Below, in pieces: positions 56,494-64,000 of a stretch of DNA of 64,000 bases. Every line of letters begins with the position of its first letter. Positions within the stretch are counted from its first letter, which is position 1. Below the pieces are notes generated by a model that did not search any database, was not told the DNA's origin, and was given only the letters and a program-made list of their open reading frames with translations. The DNA comes from Rathayibacter sp. Leaf185 (GTDB lineage Bacteria; Actinomycetota; Actinomycetes; Actinomycetales; Microbacteriaceae): assembly GCF_001423885.1 (NCBI RefSeq), contig NZ_LMPP01000003.1:248001-312000 (forward strand). The letters are read 5' to 3'. Position numbers and translations under genes: made by a program.

Positions 56494-57069
56494 ATGACCG
56501 CACCCACCGTCCTCGACCACCGCGCGACCACCGTCGGCGGCGCCGATCCGCTGCCCGCCGGGGTGACGGGCCGCCTGGGACGACGAGTCCTGGCCGTGCT
56601 CCGCCTGGCGACGGGCTTCATCTTCCTCTGGGCTTTCCTCGACAAGACCTTCGGCCTCGGCTTCTCCACACCGGCCGAGCGCGCCTGGGTGGCCGGCGGC
56701 ACACCGAGCCAGGGCTTCCTCCTGGGTGACGGAGTCGTCGGGCCGTTGAAGCCGTTCTTCACGGCGATCGCGAGCCCCGCGACCGACGTGCTCCTCCAGC
56801 TGGGCATGCTCGGCATCGGAGTCGCGATGATGCTCGGCATCGGCCTGCGCGTCAGCGCTGTGGTGGGGAGCTTCGTGATGGTGCTGATGTACCTCGCCGA
56901 GTGGCCCTTCGGCGCGAACGCGGCGTCGACGGACCCGCTGGTCGACTACCACATCGTTTACGCGCTCGCCCTGATCGTGGTCGCCGTGCTCTCGGCGGGC
57001 GACACCTGGGGGCTCGGGGACCGCTGGAAGCAGCTTCCCCTCGTTCAGCGCCTCCCCTGGCTCGTCTGA
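56494..57069 (+). CDS. DoxX-family membrane protein
   Basis: A 191-residue four-TM protein of the DoxX family. Hydrophobic segments start VLAVLRLATGFIFLWAFLDKTF, LLQLGMLGIGVAMMLGIGLRVSAVVGSFVMVLMYLAEWP, IVYALALIVVAVLSA. DoxX members act in membrane redox complexes, and some are in the DosR-type hypoxia response. RBS GGAGG 7 nt before ATG 56494. A 15-bp perfect hairpin follows at 57102-57136. Confidence 0.85.
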   Translation: MTAPTVLDHRATTVGGADPLPAGVTGRLGRRVLAVLRLATGFIFLWAFLDKTFGLGFSTPAERAWVAGGTPSQGFLLGDGVVGPLKPFFTAIASPATDVLLQLGMLGIGVAMMLGIGLRVSAVVGSFVMVLMYLAEWPFGANAASTDPLVDYHIVYALALIVVAVLSAGDTWGLGDRWKQLPLVQRLPWLV

Positions 57070-57101
57070 CGGGCCGCCCGGCTCCCCCGGCCGGGACAGA
57101 G

Positions 57102-57136
57102 CGAAGGCCCCCTCCGTCAGCCGGAGGGGGCCTTCG
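57102..57136. terminator. Bidirectional hairpin terminator between doxX and PNPOx-like gene
   Basis: A perfect 15-bp inverted repeat CGAAGGCCCCCTCCG (57102-57116) with 5-nt loop and its inverse (57122-57136) in the 77-bp convergent gap. No T run is present. Confidence 0.88.
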
Positions 57137-57146
57137 ACTCGTGCCG

Positions 57147-57662
57147 CTACTCCGCGGTGCTCAGGCTGGTCGGTGACGGGCGCCGTGCGCGCATCGCGCG
57201 GAGAGCCCGGCGGAGGCGGTAGACGGGCCAGCGGAAGAAGGACCGGCCGGTGATCGACTCGACGTCGATGCGGACGAAGTTGTTCTTGTCGTCGTCGTGG
57301 AACGCTTCGAGCTGCTGGATGCCGGATTTCTCGATGTCGATGTCGGAGTTCAGCCGATGGGCGTCGCCGTGCAGGACGACGCTCCAGTAGCGCCGGCCCC
57401 GGTGCCCGTCGAACTCGAAGGCGACGCGCGAGTGCTGGGTGAGGTCCATCATCTTGCTGCCCGGACCGCTGCGGAAGTAGACCGCTCCGTCGTGGACGAG
57501 GAAGTTGACGGGCACGATCGCGGCGCTCGGACCGCGGGTGGAGGGGCGGTGATCGATGACCGCCAGGCGGCCGACGTCGGTCGAACGCGCCAGTCGCCAG
57601 CACTCCTCGGTCGACATCTCCTGAAGGGTCGTGTTCTCGCGGATCGTGCGGGCGGCGATCAT
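57147..57662 (-). CDS. Pyridoxamine 5'-phosphate oxidase-family FMN-binding protein
   Basis: A 171-residue split-barrel protein of the PNPOx-like FMN or F420-binding family. STDVGRLAVIDHRPST, PVNFLVHDGAVYFRSGPGSKMMDL and VAFEFDGHRGRRYWSVVLHGDAHRL match the family used in hypoxia and redox regulons (Rv2074/Rv3129-like proteins). The catalytic PNPOx-specific residues for pyridoxine are not evident. ATG at 57660-57662 overlaps the usp1 stop (ATGA), so it is cotranscribed with usp1. Confidence 0.83.
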   Translation of the reverse strand: MIAARTIRENTTLQEMSTEECWRLARSTDVGRLAVIDHRPSTRGPSAAIVPVNFLVHDGAVYFRSGPGSKMMDLTQHSRVAFEFDGHRGRRYWSVVLHGDAHRLNSDIDIEKSGIQQLEAFHDDDKNNFVRIDVESITGRSFFRWPVYRLRRALRAMRARRPSPTSLSTAE

Positions 57663-58522
57663 GCGGACACGGCGGGGTCCGGGACGACGATCACGGGGCG
57701 GGAGGCGCCTCGGAGAGTGTCGTGCGCGACGGAGCCGAGCAGGAGGCGCTGGATGCCGTGCCGGGCGGTGGCCCCCACGACGATCTCGAGGGCGTCCTTC
57801 CCCAGGCGGCGGAGGACGGTCGCGGGGTCACCGGTCTCGGAGGCGGTGCGCACCGTGAGATCGGGGAACTGCTCTCGGACGGCGGTGACCTCGAGAGCGA
57901 GCATGTCGAGGCTGGCCGTTCGGAGCAGGTCGTAGAAGCCCTGGTCGGGCACGAAGCCGGGAACCCAGGCCTGCAGCGGCGTCCAGACGTGGACGAGCGT
58001 GAGCGGCTCGTCGAGCTCGGAGGCGTCGCGGGCGGCGAACAGGACGGCCGCGCGCGCGGCGGGCGATCCGTCGATGCCGACGAGGATGCCGCCGTGATGC
58101 CCTGACTCGGGGATCGGGATGACGGCGACCGGGGCGGTGGAGCGGGCGGCGAGATCCACCGCGGGCGAGTGCCGGGTGCTGCTCTCGGAGCCGTCGTGAT
58201 CGTCATGGGTGCCGACGACGATCATCCGGGCGCCGCGGGCGTCCTCGGTGAGCATGTCGACGGGGCGACCGCGACGCAGCGCGGTGGTGACCGCGATGTC
58301 CGGCGCCTTCGAGGCGGAGCCGAACGCATCGCGGGCGAGGACGACCTCGCCGTGGGCGGCCTGGATGGTGGCGGCACCGGGGTGCCCGGCGGCGGCATCC
58401 GTATCGGAGACGAAGACGGCCAGCACCGGGGTGCCGGAGAGCCTCGCGCGGTGCAGCGCCCAGTCGAGGGCGGCGCGGCTGTGGGAGGAGTCGGAGAGTC
58501 CGACGACGATGGGCGCGTTCAT
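57659..58522 (-). CDS. Tandem universal stress protein 1
   Basis: A 287-residue protein with two USP domains (~residues 3-140 and 150-287). NAPIVVGLSDSSHSRAALDWAL and GILVGIDGSPAARAAVLFAARDA begin each domain. The ATP-binding GxxGx9GS motif is only partly kept (GTHDDHDGSESS and GATARHGIQRLLLGSVA), so nucleotide binding may differ between domains. DosR regulons carry several tandem USPs. ATG at 58522; a DosR-type box lies 81 bp upstream (58604-58618). Confidence 0.92.
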   Translation of the reverse strand: MNAPIVVGLSDSSHSRAALDWALHRARLSGTPVLAVFVSDTDAAAGHPGAATIQAAHGEVVLARDAFGSASKAPDIAVTTALRRGRPVDMLTEDARGARMIVVGTHDDHDGSESSTRHSPAVDLAARSTAPVAVIPIPESGHHGGILVGIDGSPAARAAVLFAARDASELDEPLTLVHVWTPLQAWVPGFVPDQGFYDLLRTASLDMLALEVTAVREQFPDLTVRTASETGDPATVLRRLGKDALEIVVGATARHGIQRLLLGSVAHDTLRGASRPVIVVPDPAVSA

Positions 58523-58603
58523 GACGCTCGATTCCGCCCCGGTGCCGCGCGGTGCGGCGATGGGGTCCTGCGTCGAGTGTCCGCGGGTGCGCGAGAGACG
58601 GGT

Positions 58604-58618
58604 AGAGGCGAACGTCCC
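58604..58618 (-). promoter_or_regulatory. Candidate DosR-type box upstream of usp1
   Basis: Read on the minus strand it is GGGACGTTCGCCTCT, ending 81 bp before the usp1 ATG. It matches the usp2 box at 13 of 15 positions (GGGACGTTCG identical). Confidence 0.55.
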
Positions 58619-58640
58619 GCCTCCGCGCCGTCGATGGTCA

Positions 58641-58655
58641 GGGACCAACGGCCCT
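58641..58655 (+). promoter_or_regulatory. Candidate DosR-type box upstream of the zinc alcohol dehydrogenase
   Basis: GGGACCAACGGCCCT, 78 bp before the ATG at 58734. A possible -10 TAGCGT lies at 58678-58683, so the site would be just upstream of the -35, the position of NarL-family activators. It resembles the mycobacterial DosR consensus (GGGACT-N-AGTCCC-like). Confidence 0.55.
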
Positions 58656-58733
58656 GGAGCCGCGCACGGGCGGTGCCTAGCGTCGGAAGCAGCCGATCGG
58701 CTCCGCCCTGTCACGACTCGAATCGAGAACCCC

Positions 58734-59807
58734 ATGAAAGCCGCACGCTTCCACGGCCCGCACGACATCCGCATCGACGACATCGCCGAGCCCGAGCTGC
58801 GCCCGGGAGCCGTCGCCATCGCCGTCGCCTGGTGCGGCATCTGCGGGACCGACCTGCACGAGTATCTCGAGGGCCCGATCTTCATCCCGCCCGCCGGACA
58901 CCCCCACCCGCTGACGCGCGAGCAGGTGCCGGTCACGATGGGGCACGAGTTCAGCGGCACCGTCACCGCCCTCGGCGACGGAGTCACCGACCTCGAGGTC
59001 GGCGCGAACGTCGTCGTCGAGCCCTACTCCGTCTGCGGGCACTGCGCTCCGTGCCTCGCCGGGCACTACAACCTCTGCACGAGCATGGGCTTCATCGGGC
59101 TCGCGGGAGGCGGGGGCGGGCTCAGCGAGAAGGTCGTCGTGGACCGGCGCTGGGTTCATCCGATCGGCGACATCCCGCTCGACCAGGCGGCACTGATCGA
59201 GCCGCTCGCCGTCGGCCACCACGCCTTCACCCGCAGCGGCGCCCAGCGAGGCGACACCGCGCTCATCGGAGGAGCAGGGCCGATCGGACTCCTGCTCGCC
59301 GCGGTCCTCGCGGCGGAAGGCGTCCGGGTCATCATCTCCGAGCCCGGCGCGGCGCGGCAGGCGATGGCACGGGACACCGGAGTCGCCGACGTCGTCATCG
59401 ATCCGATGACCGAGGACGTCCTGGCGCGCGTGCGCGAGCTGACCGACGGGAACGGCGTGGACGTCGCGTTCGAGTGCACGAGCGTCAACGCCGTCCTCGA
59501 CCAGCTCATCGACGCCGTGAAGCCCGCCGGTGTGATCGTCAACGTCTCGATCTGGGGCACCCGGGCGAGCATCGACATGCAGAAGCTGGTGCTCAAGGAG
59601 ATCGACCTCCGCGGCACCATCGCCTACGTCGACGACCACCCCGCGACGATCGCCCTCGTCCAGTCGGGCAAGGTCGACCTCGAGCCCTTCATCACCGCGC
59701 GCATCCCGCTGGACCGACTGATCGACGGCGGCTTCGACACTCTCATCGACCACAAGGAGACCGCCGTGAAGATCCTGGTGCGGCCTCGGACGGGTGATGC
59801 AGCGTGA
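58734..59807 (+). CDS. Zinc-dependent alcohol / 2,3-butanediol dehydrogenase
   Basis: A 357-residue medium-chain dehydrogenase. Catalytic zinc ligands are in CGICGTDLHEY (~34-44) and GHEFSGTV; structural zinc motif CGHCAPCLAGHYNLC follows. NAD motif is GGAGPIGLLLAAVLAAEG. The LEGP-FIP-P-HP sequence after the HEY block and overall length best match (R,R)-butanediol dehydrogenases, but other diols or alcohols are possible. Such enzymes often serve to balance redox at low oxygen. ATG at 58734; downstream gene (RR) is convergent. Confidence 0.88.
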   Translation: MKAARFHGPHDIRIDDIAEPELRPGAVAIAVAWCGICGTDLHEYLEGPIFIPPAGHPHPLTREQVPVTMGHEFSGTVTALGDGVTDLEVGANVVVEPYSVCGHCAPCLAGHYNLCTSMGFIGLAGGGGGLSEKVVVDRRWVHPIGDIPLDQAALIEPLAVGHHAFTRSGAQRGDTALIGGAGPIGLLLAAVLAAEGVRVIISEPGAARQAMARDTGVADVVIDPMTEDVLARVRELTDGNGVDVAFECTSVNAVLDQLIDAVKPAGVIVNVSIWGTRASIDMQKLVLKEIDLRGTIAYVDDHPATIALVQSGKVDLEPFITARIPLDRLIDGGFDTLIDHKETAVKILVRPRTGDAA

Positions 59808-59910
59808 CAGCCCTCCTCTCGCGCCGAGAAGGCGGTCGATCCCTCGCGTCCGGCTCGTGCCTGCGCAGGGGAAGGGCCGGTGACGCATCGCTCGTCTCGA
59901 GGGGCTCGGC

Positions 59911-60552
59911 CTAGCGGGACGCGGGCGGGCGCAGCTCCGTCTGCAGCACGGCGGCCTGGGTGCGCCGCTCGAGTCCGAGCTTGGCGAGGATGCTCGAGAC
60001 GTAGTTCTTGATGGTCTTCTCGGCGAGGGAGAGCTCGACTCCGATCTGCCGGTTCGTCAGGCCGTCGGCGATCAGGGCGAGGATCTGCCGTTCGCGCTCG
60101 CTGAGACCGGCGAGGCGCGGATCGACCGTGTGCTCGCCGCGCAGGCGCGAAGTGACAGCGGCGACGACCGCCGGATCGAGGAGGACGTCGCCGGCGGCGG
60201 CCGCGCGGACGGCGTCGAGGAGGCCCTTGCCGCGGATGTCCTTGAGCACGTAGCCGGAGGCGCCCGCGATGACGGCGGCGTAGAGGGCCTTGTCGTCGTC
60301 GTACGCGGTGAGGATCAGGCAGCGGATGCTCGGATCGCGAGAGCGCACGTCGCGGCACACGTCGATCCCGCTGCCGTCGGGAAGCCGAACATCGAGGACG
60401 GCGACGTCGGGCCGGAGCGCGAGGATCTCGCGGAGTCCCGACGCGGCGGCACCGCTCTGACCGACGATCTCGAGATCGGGCTCGGAGCCGAGGAGCTCCG
60501 CCAGACCGCGGCGCACGATCTCGTGGTCGTCGAGGAGGAAGACCCGGGTCAC
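59911..60552 (-). CDS. DosR/DevR-like LuxR-family response regulator
   Basis: A 213-residue response regulator. Receiver domain (1-125) has Asp8/9 (VFLLDDHEIVRRGL), phospho-acceptor D54 (VAVLDVRLPDGSG) and conserved KD near 104. The C-terminal LuxR HTH (~147-205) ends EKTIKNYVSSILAKLGLERRTQAAVLQTEL, close to the DosR/DevR DNA-binding helices of mycobacteria. The GTG start at 60552 overlaps the kinase stop. It probably recognises the GGGAC-type boxes around it (inference). Confidence 0.9.
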   Translation of the reverse strand: MTRVFLLDDHEIVRRGLAELLGSEPDLEIVGQSGAAASGLREILALRPDVAVLDVRLPDGSGIDVCRDVRSRDPSIRCLILTAYDDDKALYAAVIAGASGYVLKDIRGKGLLDAVRAAAAGDVLLDPAVVAAVTSRLRGEHTVDPRLAGLSERERQILALIADGLTNRQIGVELSLAEKTIKNYVSSILAKLGLERRTQAAVLQTELRPPASR

Positions 60553-62219
60553 GGGGTCTCCACGGCGGCGCGGAAGGGGAAGGGGACGCTCCAGCGCACG
60601 CGGGTGTCGCCGGGGACGCTCGTGATCGTGAAGGTGCCGCCGCGCGCCTCCGCTCGCCGCTGCAGGTTCGCGAGGCCGCTGCGCCGACCGACGTCGGTGA
60701 AGCCGCGGCCGTCGTCGCTGATCTCGAGGACGATCACGCCGTCTGCGGCGGTCAGGTGCAGCGTGATGATGTTCGCCTCGGCGTGCCGAGCGATGTTGGT
60801 GAGTGCCTCGCGAGCCACCGCGACCACGTCGTCCGCGAGCTCGCCCGTGACGAGCAGGTCGACGGCGCCCGCGAAGCTGATGTTGGGAGTGCGCACGAGG
60901 ACGGAGGAGAGCTCGTTGGCCAGGTCGAGGATCCGGTGCCGGACGGTCTCGGCGTCATCGTTGTTCGCGTTCAGGGCGAAGATGACCGTCCGGATGTGGG
61001 AGATGCTCTCGTCCAGGCTCGCGACGGCGCGCTCGATCCGCGTCGCCGCGCGACCCGGGGGCAGCGCTCCGGCGGCCTGGTGCAGGTCGAGTCCGGTGGC
61101 GAAGAGCTCCTGGATGACGTGGTCGTGCAGGTCACGGGCGATGCGACCGCGGTCCTCGAGCAGCGCCATCCGCTGCTGATCGGCGCGCGCCGACGAGAGC
61201 TCCATCGCGACGCTGATGTAGGAGGCGAAGTCGGACACCATCTCGAGGTCCGCCGGCGTGAAGACGGGCCGGCCGGTGCGCCGGGTGACGACGAGCACGC
61301 CGAGCGAACGGGAGGCGGCGATCAGGGGTACCGCGAGCACGGGACCGCCGGAGGTCGGCGTCCCTCCGCTCGTGGACGTCGGCAGGTGGTCGAGCACCCG
61401 CGGCTGGCCACCCGTGAAGACGCTGCCCGAGACGGAGGAGCGCGCCGGGAGCAGCCGGCCCTGGAACGCCTCCGCCCCGTCGCCGCGGGCCACCCCGACG
61501 CGCAGCTGCTCGGGATCCTCCGTGGGGAACACGACTCCGACGAGATCGGCGTCGGAGAGGTCGAGGATACGGGCGGCGACGAGACCGATGACGTCGTCGC
61601 CGTCGGCGGCGAGGATCGCCGCGGTCATCTCGGCGGCGGCCTGGGCCCAGCGCTGGCGCCTCCGCGTCTCGGCGAAGAGGCGGGCGTTGTCGATCGCGAC
61701 TCCGGCCGTCGCGGCGAGCGCGATGACGAGGTGCTCGTCGTTCGAGGTGAACGCGCCGGAGCGGGCGTCGGTGAGGTAGAGGTTGCCGAACACCTGGTCG
61801 CGCACGCGGATGGGGACGCCGAGGAAGGAGCGCATCGGGGGGTGCGCGGCCGGGAAACCATGGGCGCGCGCGTCGTCGCCGAGGTCGGCGACGCGGATCG
61901 GGTGCGGGTCGCTGATGACCGCGCCGAGGAGGCCGTGGCCCTCCGGCAGGTGCCCGATCGCCTCCACCCGCTCGGGATCCATGCCGACGTGGATGAACTC
62001 GTCGAGCGAGCCGTCACTCCCGATCACTCCGATCGCTCCGTACCGGGCATCGACGAGCTCGACGGCGGCGTCGACGATCCGGCGCAGGACCGCGGGGAGG
62101 TCGATGTCCTCGACGACGGCGCGGTTCGCGCGGAGGAGGGCACGGAGTCGGCCGGAGGTGCCGTCGGCCCAGGGGATGCCGTCCGGCCCGGTGACAGGCG
62201 AGGGGTCGAGATGGGGCAC
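60549..62219 (-). CDS. Double-GAF sensor histidine kinase, DosS/DosT-like
   Basis: A 556-residue soluble kinase. GAF-A (~40-180) contains GFPAAHPPMRSFLGVPIRV, whose His126 aligns with the heme-ligand His149 of M. tuberculosis DosS in my recalled alignment. GAF-B follows (~200-340). The HisKA_3 dimerisation domain has IARDLHDHVIQELF with phospho-acceptor H365, and the ATPase domain has NIARHAEAN and ISDDGRGF. No TM segment is seen, as for DosS/DosT. It is likely a heme-based O2/NO/CO or redox sensor paired with the downstream regulator. GTG at 62217-62219. Confidence 0.93.
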   Translation of the reverse strand: MPHLDPSPVTGPDGIPWADGTSGRLRALLRANRAVVEDIDLPAVLRRIVDAAVELVDARYGAIGVIGSDGSLDEFIHVGMDPERVEAIGHLPEGHGLLGAVISDPHPIRVADLGDDARAHGFPAAHPPMRSFLGVPIRVRDQVFGNLYLTDARSGAFTSNDEHLVIALAATAGVAIDNARLFAETRRRQRWAQAAAEMTAAILAADGDDVIGLVAARILDLSDADLVGVVFPTEDPEQLRVGVARGDGAEAFQGRLLPARSSVSGSVFTGGQPRVLDHLPTSTSGGTPTSGGPVLAVPLIAASRSLGVLVVTRRTGRPVFTPADLEMVSDFASYISVAMELSSARADQQRMALLEDRGRIARDLHDHVIQELFATGLDLHQAAGALPPGRAATRIERAVASLDESISHIRTVIFALNANNDDAETVRHRILDLANELSSVLVRTPNISFAGAVDLLVTGELADDVVAVAREALTNIARHAEANIITLHLTAADGVIVLEISDDGRGFTDVGRRSGLANLQRRAEARGGTFTITSVPGDTRVRWSVPFPFRAAVETP

Positions 62220-62328
62220 GACTGCTCCGCTCCGCCATCGGTCGGCTGACCTGACTGCGCCCTACCTTCCTCGACTCGGGCGCGATCTGCTAACCGGAGT
62301 GGCACATCCGCCGACGATCGGCATCGGC

Positions 62329-62343
62329 GGGACGTTCGGCCCT
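62329..62343 (+). promoter_or_regulatory. Candidate DosR-type box upstream of usp2
   Basis: GGGACGTTCGGCCCT, 47 bp before the usp2 ATG. It shares GGGACGTTCG with the usp1 box and GGCCCT with the dehydrogenase box. Confidence 0.6.
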
Positions 62344-62390
62344 GGGCTTCGTGATCGGTCGCGATCAGGCTCGGACGAGGAGGTGAGGCG

Positions 62391-63179
62391 ATGCCAGACA
62401 CAGTCCTCGTCGGGATCGACGGGTCAGGTCCGAGCGACGCGGCGACGCACTGGGCGATCGAGCGGGCGTCCCGCCTCGGTCTCGCCATGGTCCTGATGCA
62501 GGTGACCCAGGGGGTCGAGGGACCCGGAGAAGTGTCCCGCTTCCTCCTCGACCGTGCCGTGATGACCGCCCGATCGCACCCCGGCGTCGGGACGGTCCGC
62601 GGAGTCGCGGCCGACGGCGACGCGATGGAGCGCCTCGTCGGTGCCTCCGCCGACGCCGCGATCGTCGTCGTCGGCAGCCACAAGACCGGGTTCCTCCGCG
62701 GACGCGTGTTCGGCTCGCAGAGCCTGCGCCTCGTCGCCGGTGCGCTCTGCCCGGTCGCCATCATCCCCGAGCCGTCCGGCCGGGCGAGGCGCGGGGTCGC
62801 CGTCGGTGTCGCCGATACTCCGGCGGGCGACCGCGCCGTGCGGTTCGCCGCTGCCGAGGCCGCGGCACTCGGAGAGGAGTTGACTCTGATCCACGGCGAC
62901 GCGGGCCTCCCTGTCGGCGGCCTCGACGTCGACCTCGCTACTGCACCCGACCATCTGCTCGCGGCGGCACGGGCGTCGGCGATCGCAACGGCTCCGGAGC
63001 TGAAGGTGCGGGTGAGGTCGCTGCGGCGCCCGGCGGCCGTAGCGCTCGCCGACGCGGCTCCCACCAGCCTCCTGCTCGTCCTCGCGGCGTCGAGCGGGCA
63101 GGGCACCGGCTCACTGGGGAGGACGACGCACGACGTCCTGATGAACCTGGCCGGGCCGACGGTGGTCGTTCCTGCGTAG
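62391..63179 (+). CDS. Tandem universal stress protein 2
   Basis: A 262-residue protein with two USP domains. MPDTVLVGIDGSGPSDAATHWAIERA and GVAVGVADTPAGDRAVRFAAAEA begin the halves. Domain 1 keeps GSHKTGFLRGRVFGSQSLRL (GxxGx9GS-like). The second domain is shorter and lacks the ATP motif. ATG at 62391 has GAGGAGG 8-9 nt upstream. DosR-type box 47 bp upstream. Divergent from the histidine kinase gene. Confidence 0.9.
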   Translation: MPDTVLVGIDGSGPSDAATHWAIERASRLGLAMVLMQVTQGVEGPGEVSRFLLDRAVMTARSHPGVGTVRGVAADGDAMERLVGASADAAIVVVGSHKTGFLRGRVFGSQSLRLVAGALCPVAIIPEPSGRARRGVAVGVADTPAGDRAVRFAAAEAAALGEELTLIHGDAGLPVGGLDVDLATAPDHLLAAARASAIATAPELKVRVRSLRRPAAVALADAAPTSLLLVLAASSGQGTGSLGRTTHDVLMNLAGPTVVVPA

Positions 63180-63244
63180 CGATCGACAGCGCGGAGGGAC
63201 TCCCGGATCGGCCGGATCGGGAATGTTCCCGCTCCACCGACGCT

Positions 63245-63261
63245 ATACCCCCCGGGGGTAT
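63245..63261 (+). promoter_or_regulatory. Metal-type palindromic operator upstream of the P-type ATPase
   Basis: ATACCCCC-C-GGGGGTAT, a perfect 8+1+8 palindrome 32 bp before the ATPase ATG. The form TACCC-N-GGGTA is that of CsoR/RcnR-family operators, which control copper or nickel export. A second palindrome GGGAA-TG-TTCCC lies upstream near 63219-63230. Confidence 0.55.
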
Positions 63262-63293
63262 CAACACCCTGCAAGACGATCGGGAGGACGACC

Positions 63294-64000
63294 ATGATCC
63301 AGCACGACGTGCAGCACACCCACGAGCACTCGGGCCCTGCGATGAGCGAGCATCATCCAGGCGGGCACGGCGACCACGTCGCGCAGTTCCGGCACCTGTT
63401 CTGGATCATGCTCGCGCTGGCGGTGCCGACGGTCGGGTTCAGCGGGATGTTCGCGATGATCCTGGGCTACTCGCTTCCTTGGGCGTGGACCTCCTGGATC
63501 TCGCCGGTCCTCGGGACCGTGATGTACCTCTGGGGTGGGCGGCCGTTCCTGCAGGGAGCCGTCTCGGAGCTGCGATCGCGGACTCCGGGGATGATGCTGC
63601 TGATCGCCCTCGCGATCACCGTCGCGTTCGCCGCATCGTGGGGCGCGAGCGTGGGACTGCTCGATCACGGGCTCGACTTCTGGTGGGAGCTCGCGCTCCT
63701 GATCGTGATCATGCTGCTCGGGCACTGGATCGAGATGCGCTCCCTCGCGCAGACCTCGTCCGCGCTCGAGTCCCTCGCTGCACTCCTGCCCGACGAGGCG
63801 GAGCGGCTGCGGGACGGCGCGGCGGAGAGCGTGTCTCCCTCGGCTCTCGTTCGCGGAGACATCGTCATCGTCCGTCCGGGTGGACGGATCCCCGCGGACG
63901 GCCGAGTGGTCGAGGGCACCGCCGAGGTGGACGAATCGATGATCACGGGAGAATCGCGCCCCGTGAGTCGCGGCCCGGGCTCCTCCGTCGTCGCAGGCAC
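63294..64000 (+). CDS. copB: Copper-type P1B ATPase, N-terminal part (truncated by window edge)
   Basis: The first 235 residues of a heavy-metal P-type ATPase, open at base 64000. The N-terminus is His-rich (HDVQHTHEHSGPAMSEHHPGGHGDH), as in CopB-type pumps, and has no CxxC metal-binding domain. TM segments (FWIMLALAVPTVGFSGMFAMIL, MMLLIALAITVAFAASWG, FWWELALLIVIMLLGHWIEM) and actuator motif DESMITGES with GDIVIVRPGGRIPADG are seen. ATG at 63294 has GGGAGG 7 nt upstream. The CPx/CPH motif lies beyond the window, so copper specificity is provisional. Confidence 0.88.
   Translation, partial: MIQHDVQHTHEHSGPAMSEHHPGGHGDHVAQFRHLFWIMLALAVPTVGFSGMFAMILGYSLPWAWTSWISPVLGTVMYLWGGRPFLQGAVSELRSRTPGMMLLIALAITVAFAASWGASVGLLDHGLDFWWELALLIVIMLLGHWIEMRSLAQTSSALESLAALLPDEAERLRDGAAESVSPSALVRGDIVIVRPGGRIPADGRVVEGTAEVDESMITGESRPVSRGPGSSVVAG

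Noticed and set aside
63196-63210. A fifth DosR-type box (GGGACTCCCGGATCG) before the P-type ATPase
   Set aside because: The second half matches only about half of the consensus, so it is not separable from chance in GC-rich DNA.

Overview
This 64 kb window is high-GC actinobacterial chromosome, most likely from the family Microbacteriaceae and perhaps close to Rathayibacter or Clavibacter (inference). The evidence is the GC-rich codon use, many GTG and TTG starts, the actinobacterial dcw cluster with sepF-yggT-wag31, a mycothione reductase, GarA/FtsR regulators, a class II DAHP synthase and an atypical MurE substrate motif. No tRNA, rRNA, transposase, phage gene or CRISPR array was seen.

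Region 1 (1-20.5 kb, all minus strand) is the division and cell-wall (dcw) cluster. It is transcribed mraZ, rsmH, ftsL, ftsI, murE, murF, mraY, murD, ftsW, murG, murC, ftsQ, ftsZ, yggS, sepF, yggT, wag31, lspA, an rluD-type pseudouridine synthase and dnaE, which is cut by the window edge. Most mur and fts genes overlap by 4 bp. Three 10-bp-spaced MraZ boxes precede mraZ, and a palindrome overlaps a -10-like hexamer before ftsZ.

Region 2 (20.6-31 kb) holds a DUF3040 protein, a polyprenyl synthetase, an Rv2175c-type DNA-binding protein, a PknL-type kinase with PASTA repeats, class II DAHP synthase, PlsC, a ROK kinase and FadD. Gene order parallels the M. tuberculosis Rv2145c-Rv2187 segment as I remember it. 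Two long inverted-repeat elements fill the convergent gaps after pknL and fadD.

Region 3 (31-47 kb) carries peptide deformylase, mycothione reductase, a MinD-like ATPase, pyruvate carboxylase, an orphan ParA, two MerR regulators, GarA, a CDP-alcohol phosphatidyltransferase, glucose-6-phosphate dehydrogenase, PEP carboxylase and a thioredoxin. It combines anaplerosis, pentose-phosphate entry and 2-oxoglutarate-type signalling through GarA.

Region 4 (47-55.6 kb) is accessory: a Nudix-NYN fusion, VanZ, a class IV aminotransferase, an S4 protein, two luciferase-like oxidoreductases, a J-domain/NERD-like fusion, a mismatch DNA glycosylase and several small uncharacterised proteins.

Region 5 (55.6-64 kb) resembles a hypoxia/dormancy (DosR/DevR) island: a VIT-type transporter, DoxX, an FMN-binding PNPOx-like protein, two tandem-USP proteins, a zinc alcohol dehydrogenase, a DosR-like response regulator, a double-GAF histidine kinase that keeps the heme-ligand His context of DosS/DosT, and the start of a CopB-type metal ATPase. 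Four sites of the form GGGAC-N4-G-N-C-Y-C-T sit upstream of doxX, usp1, the dehydrogenase and usp2, and are proposed binding sites for the local regulator.
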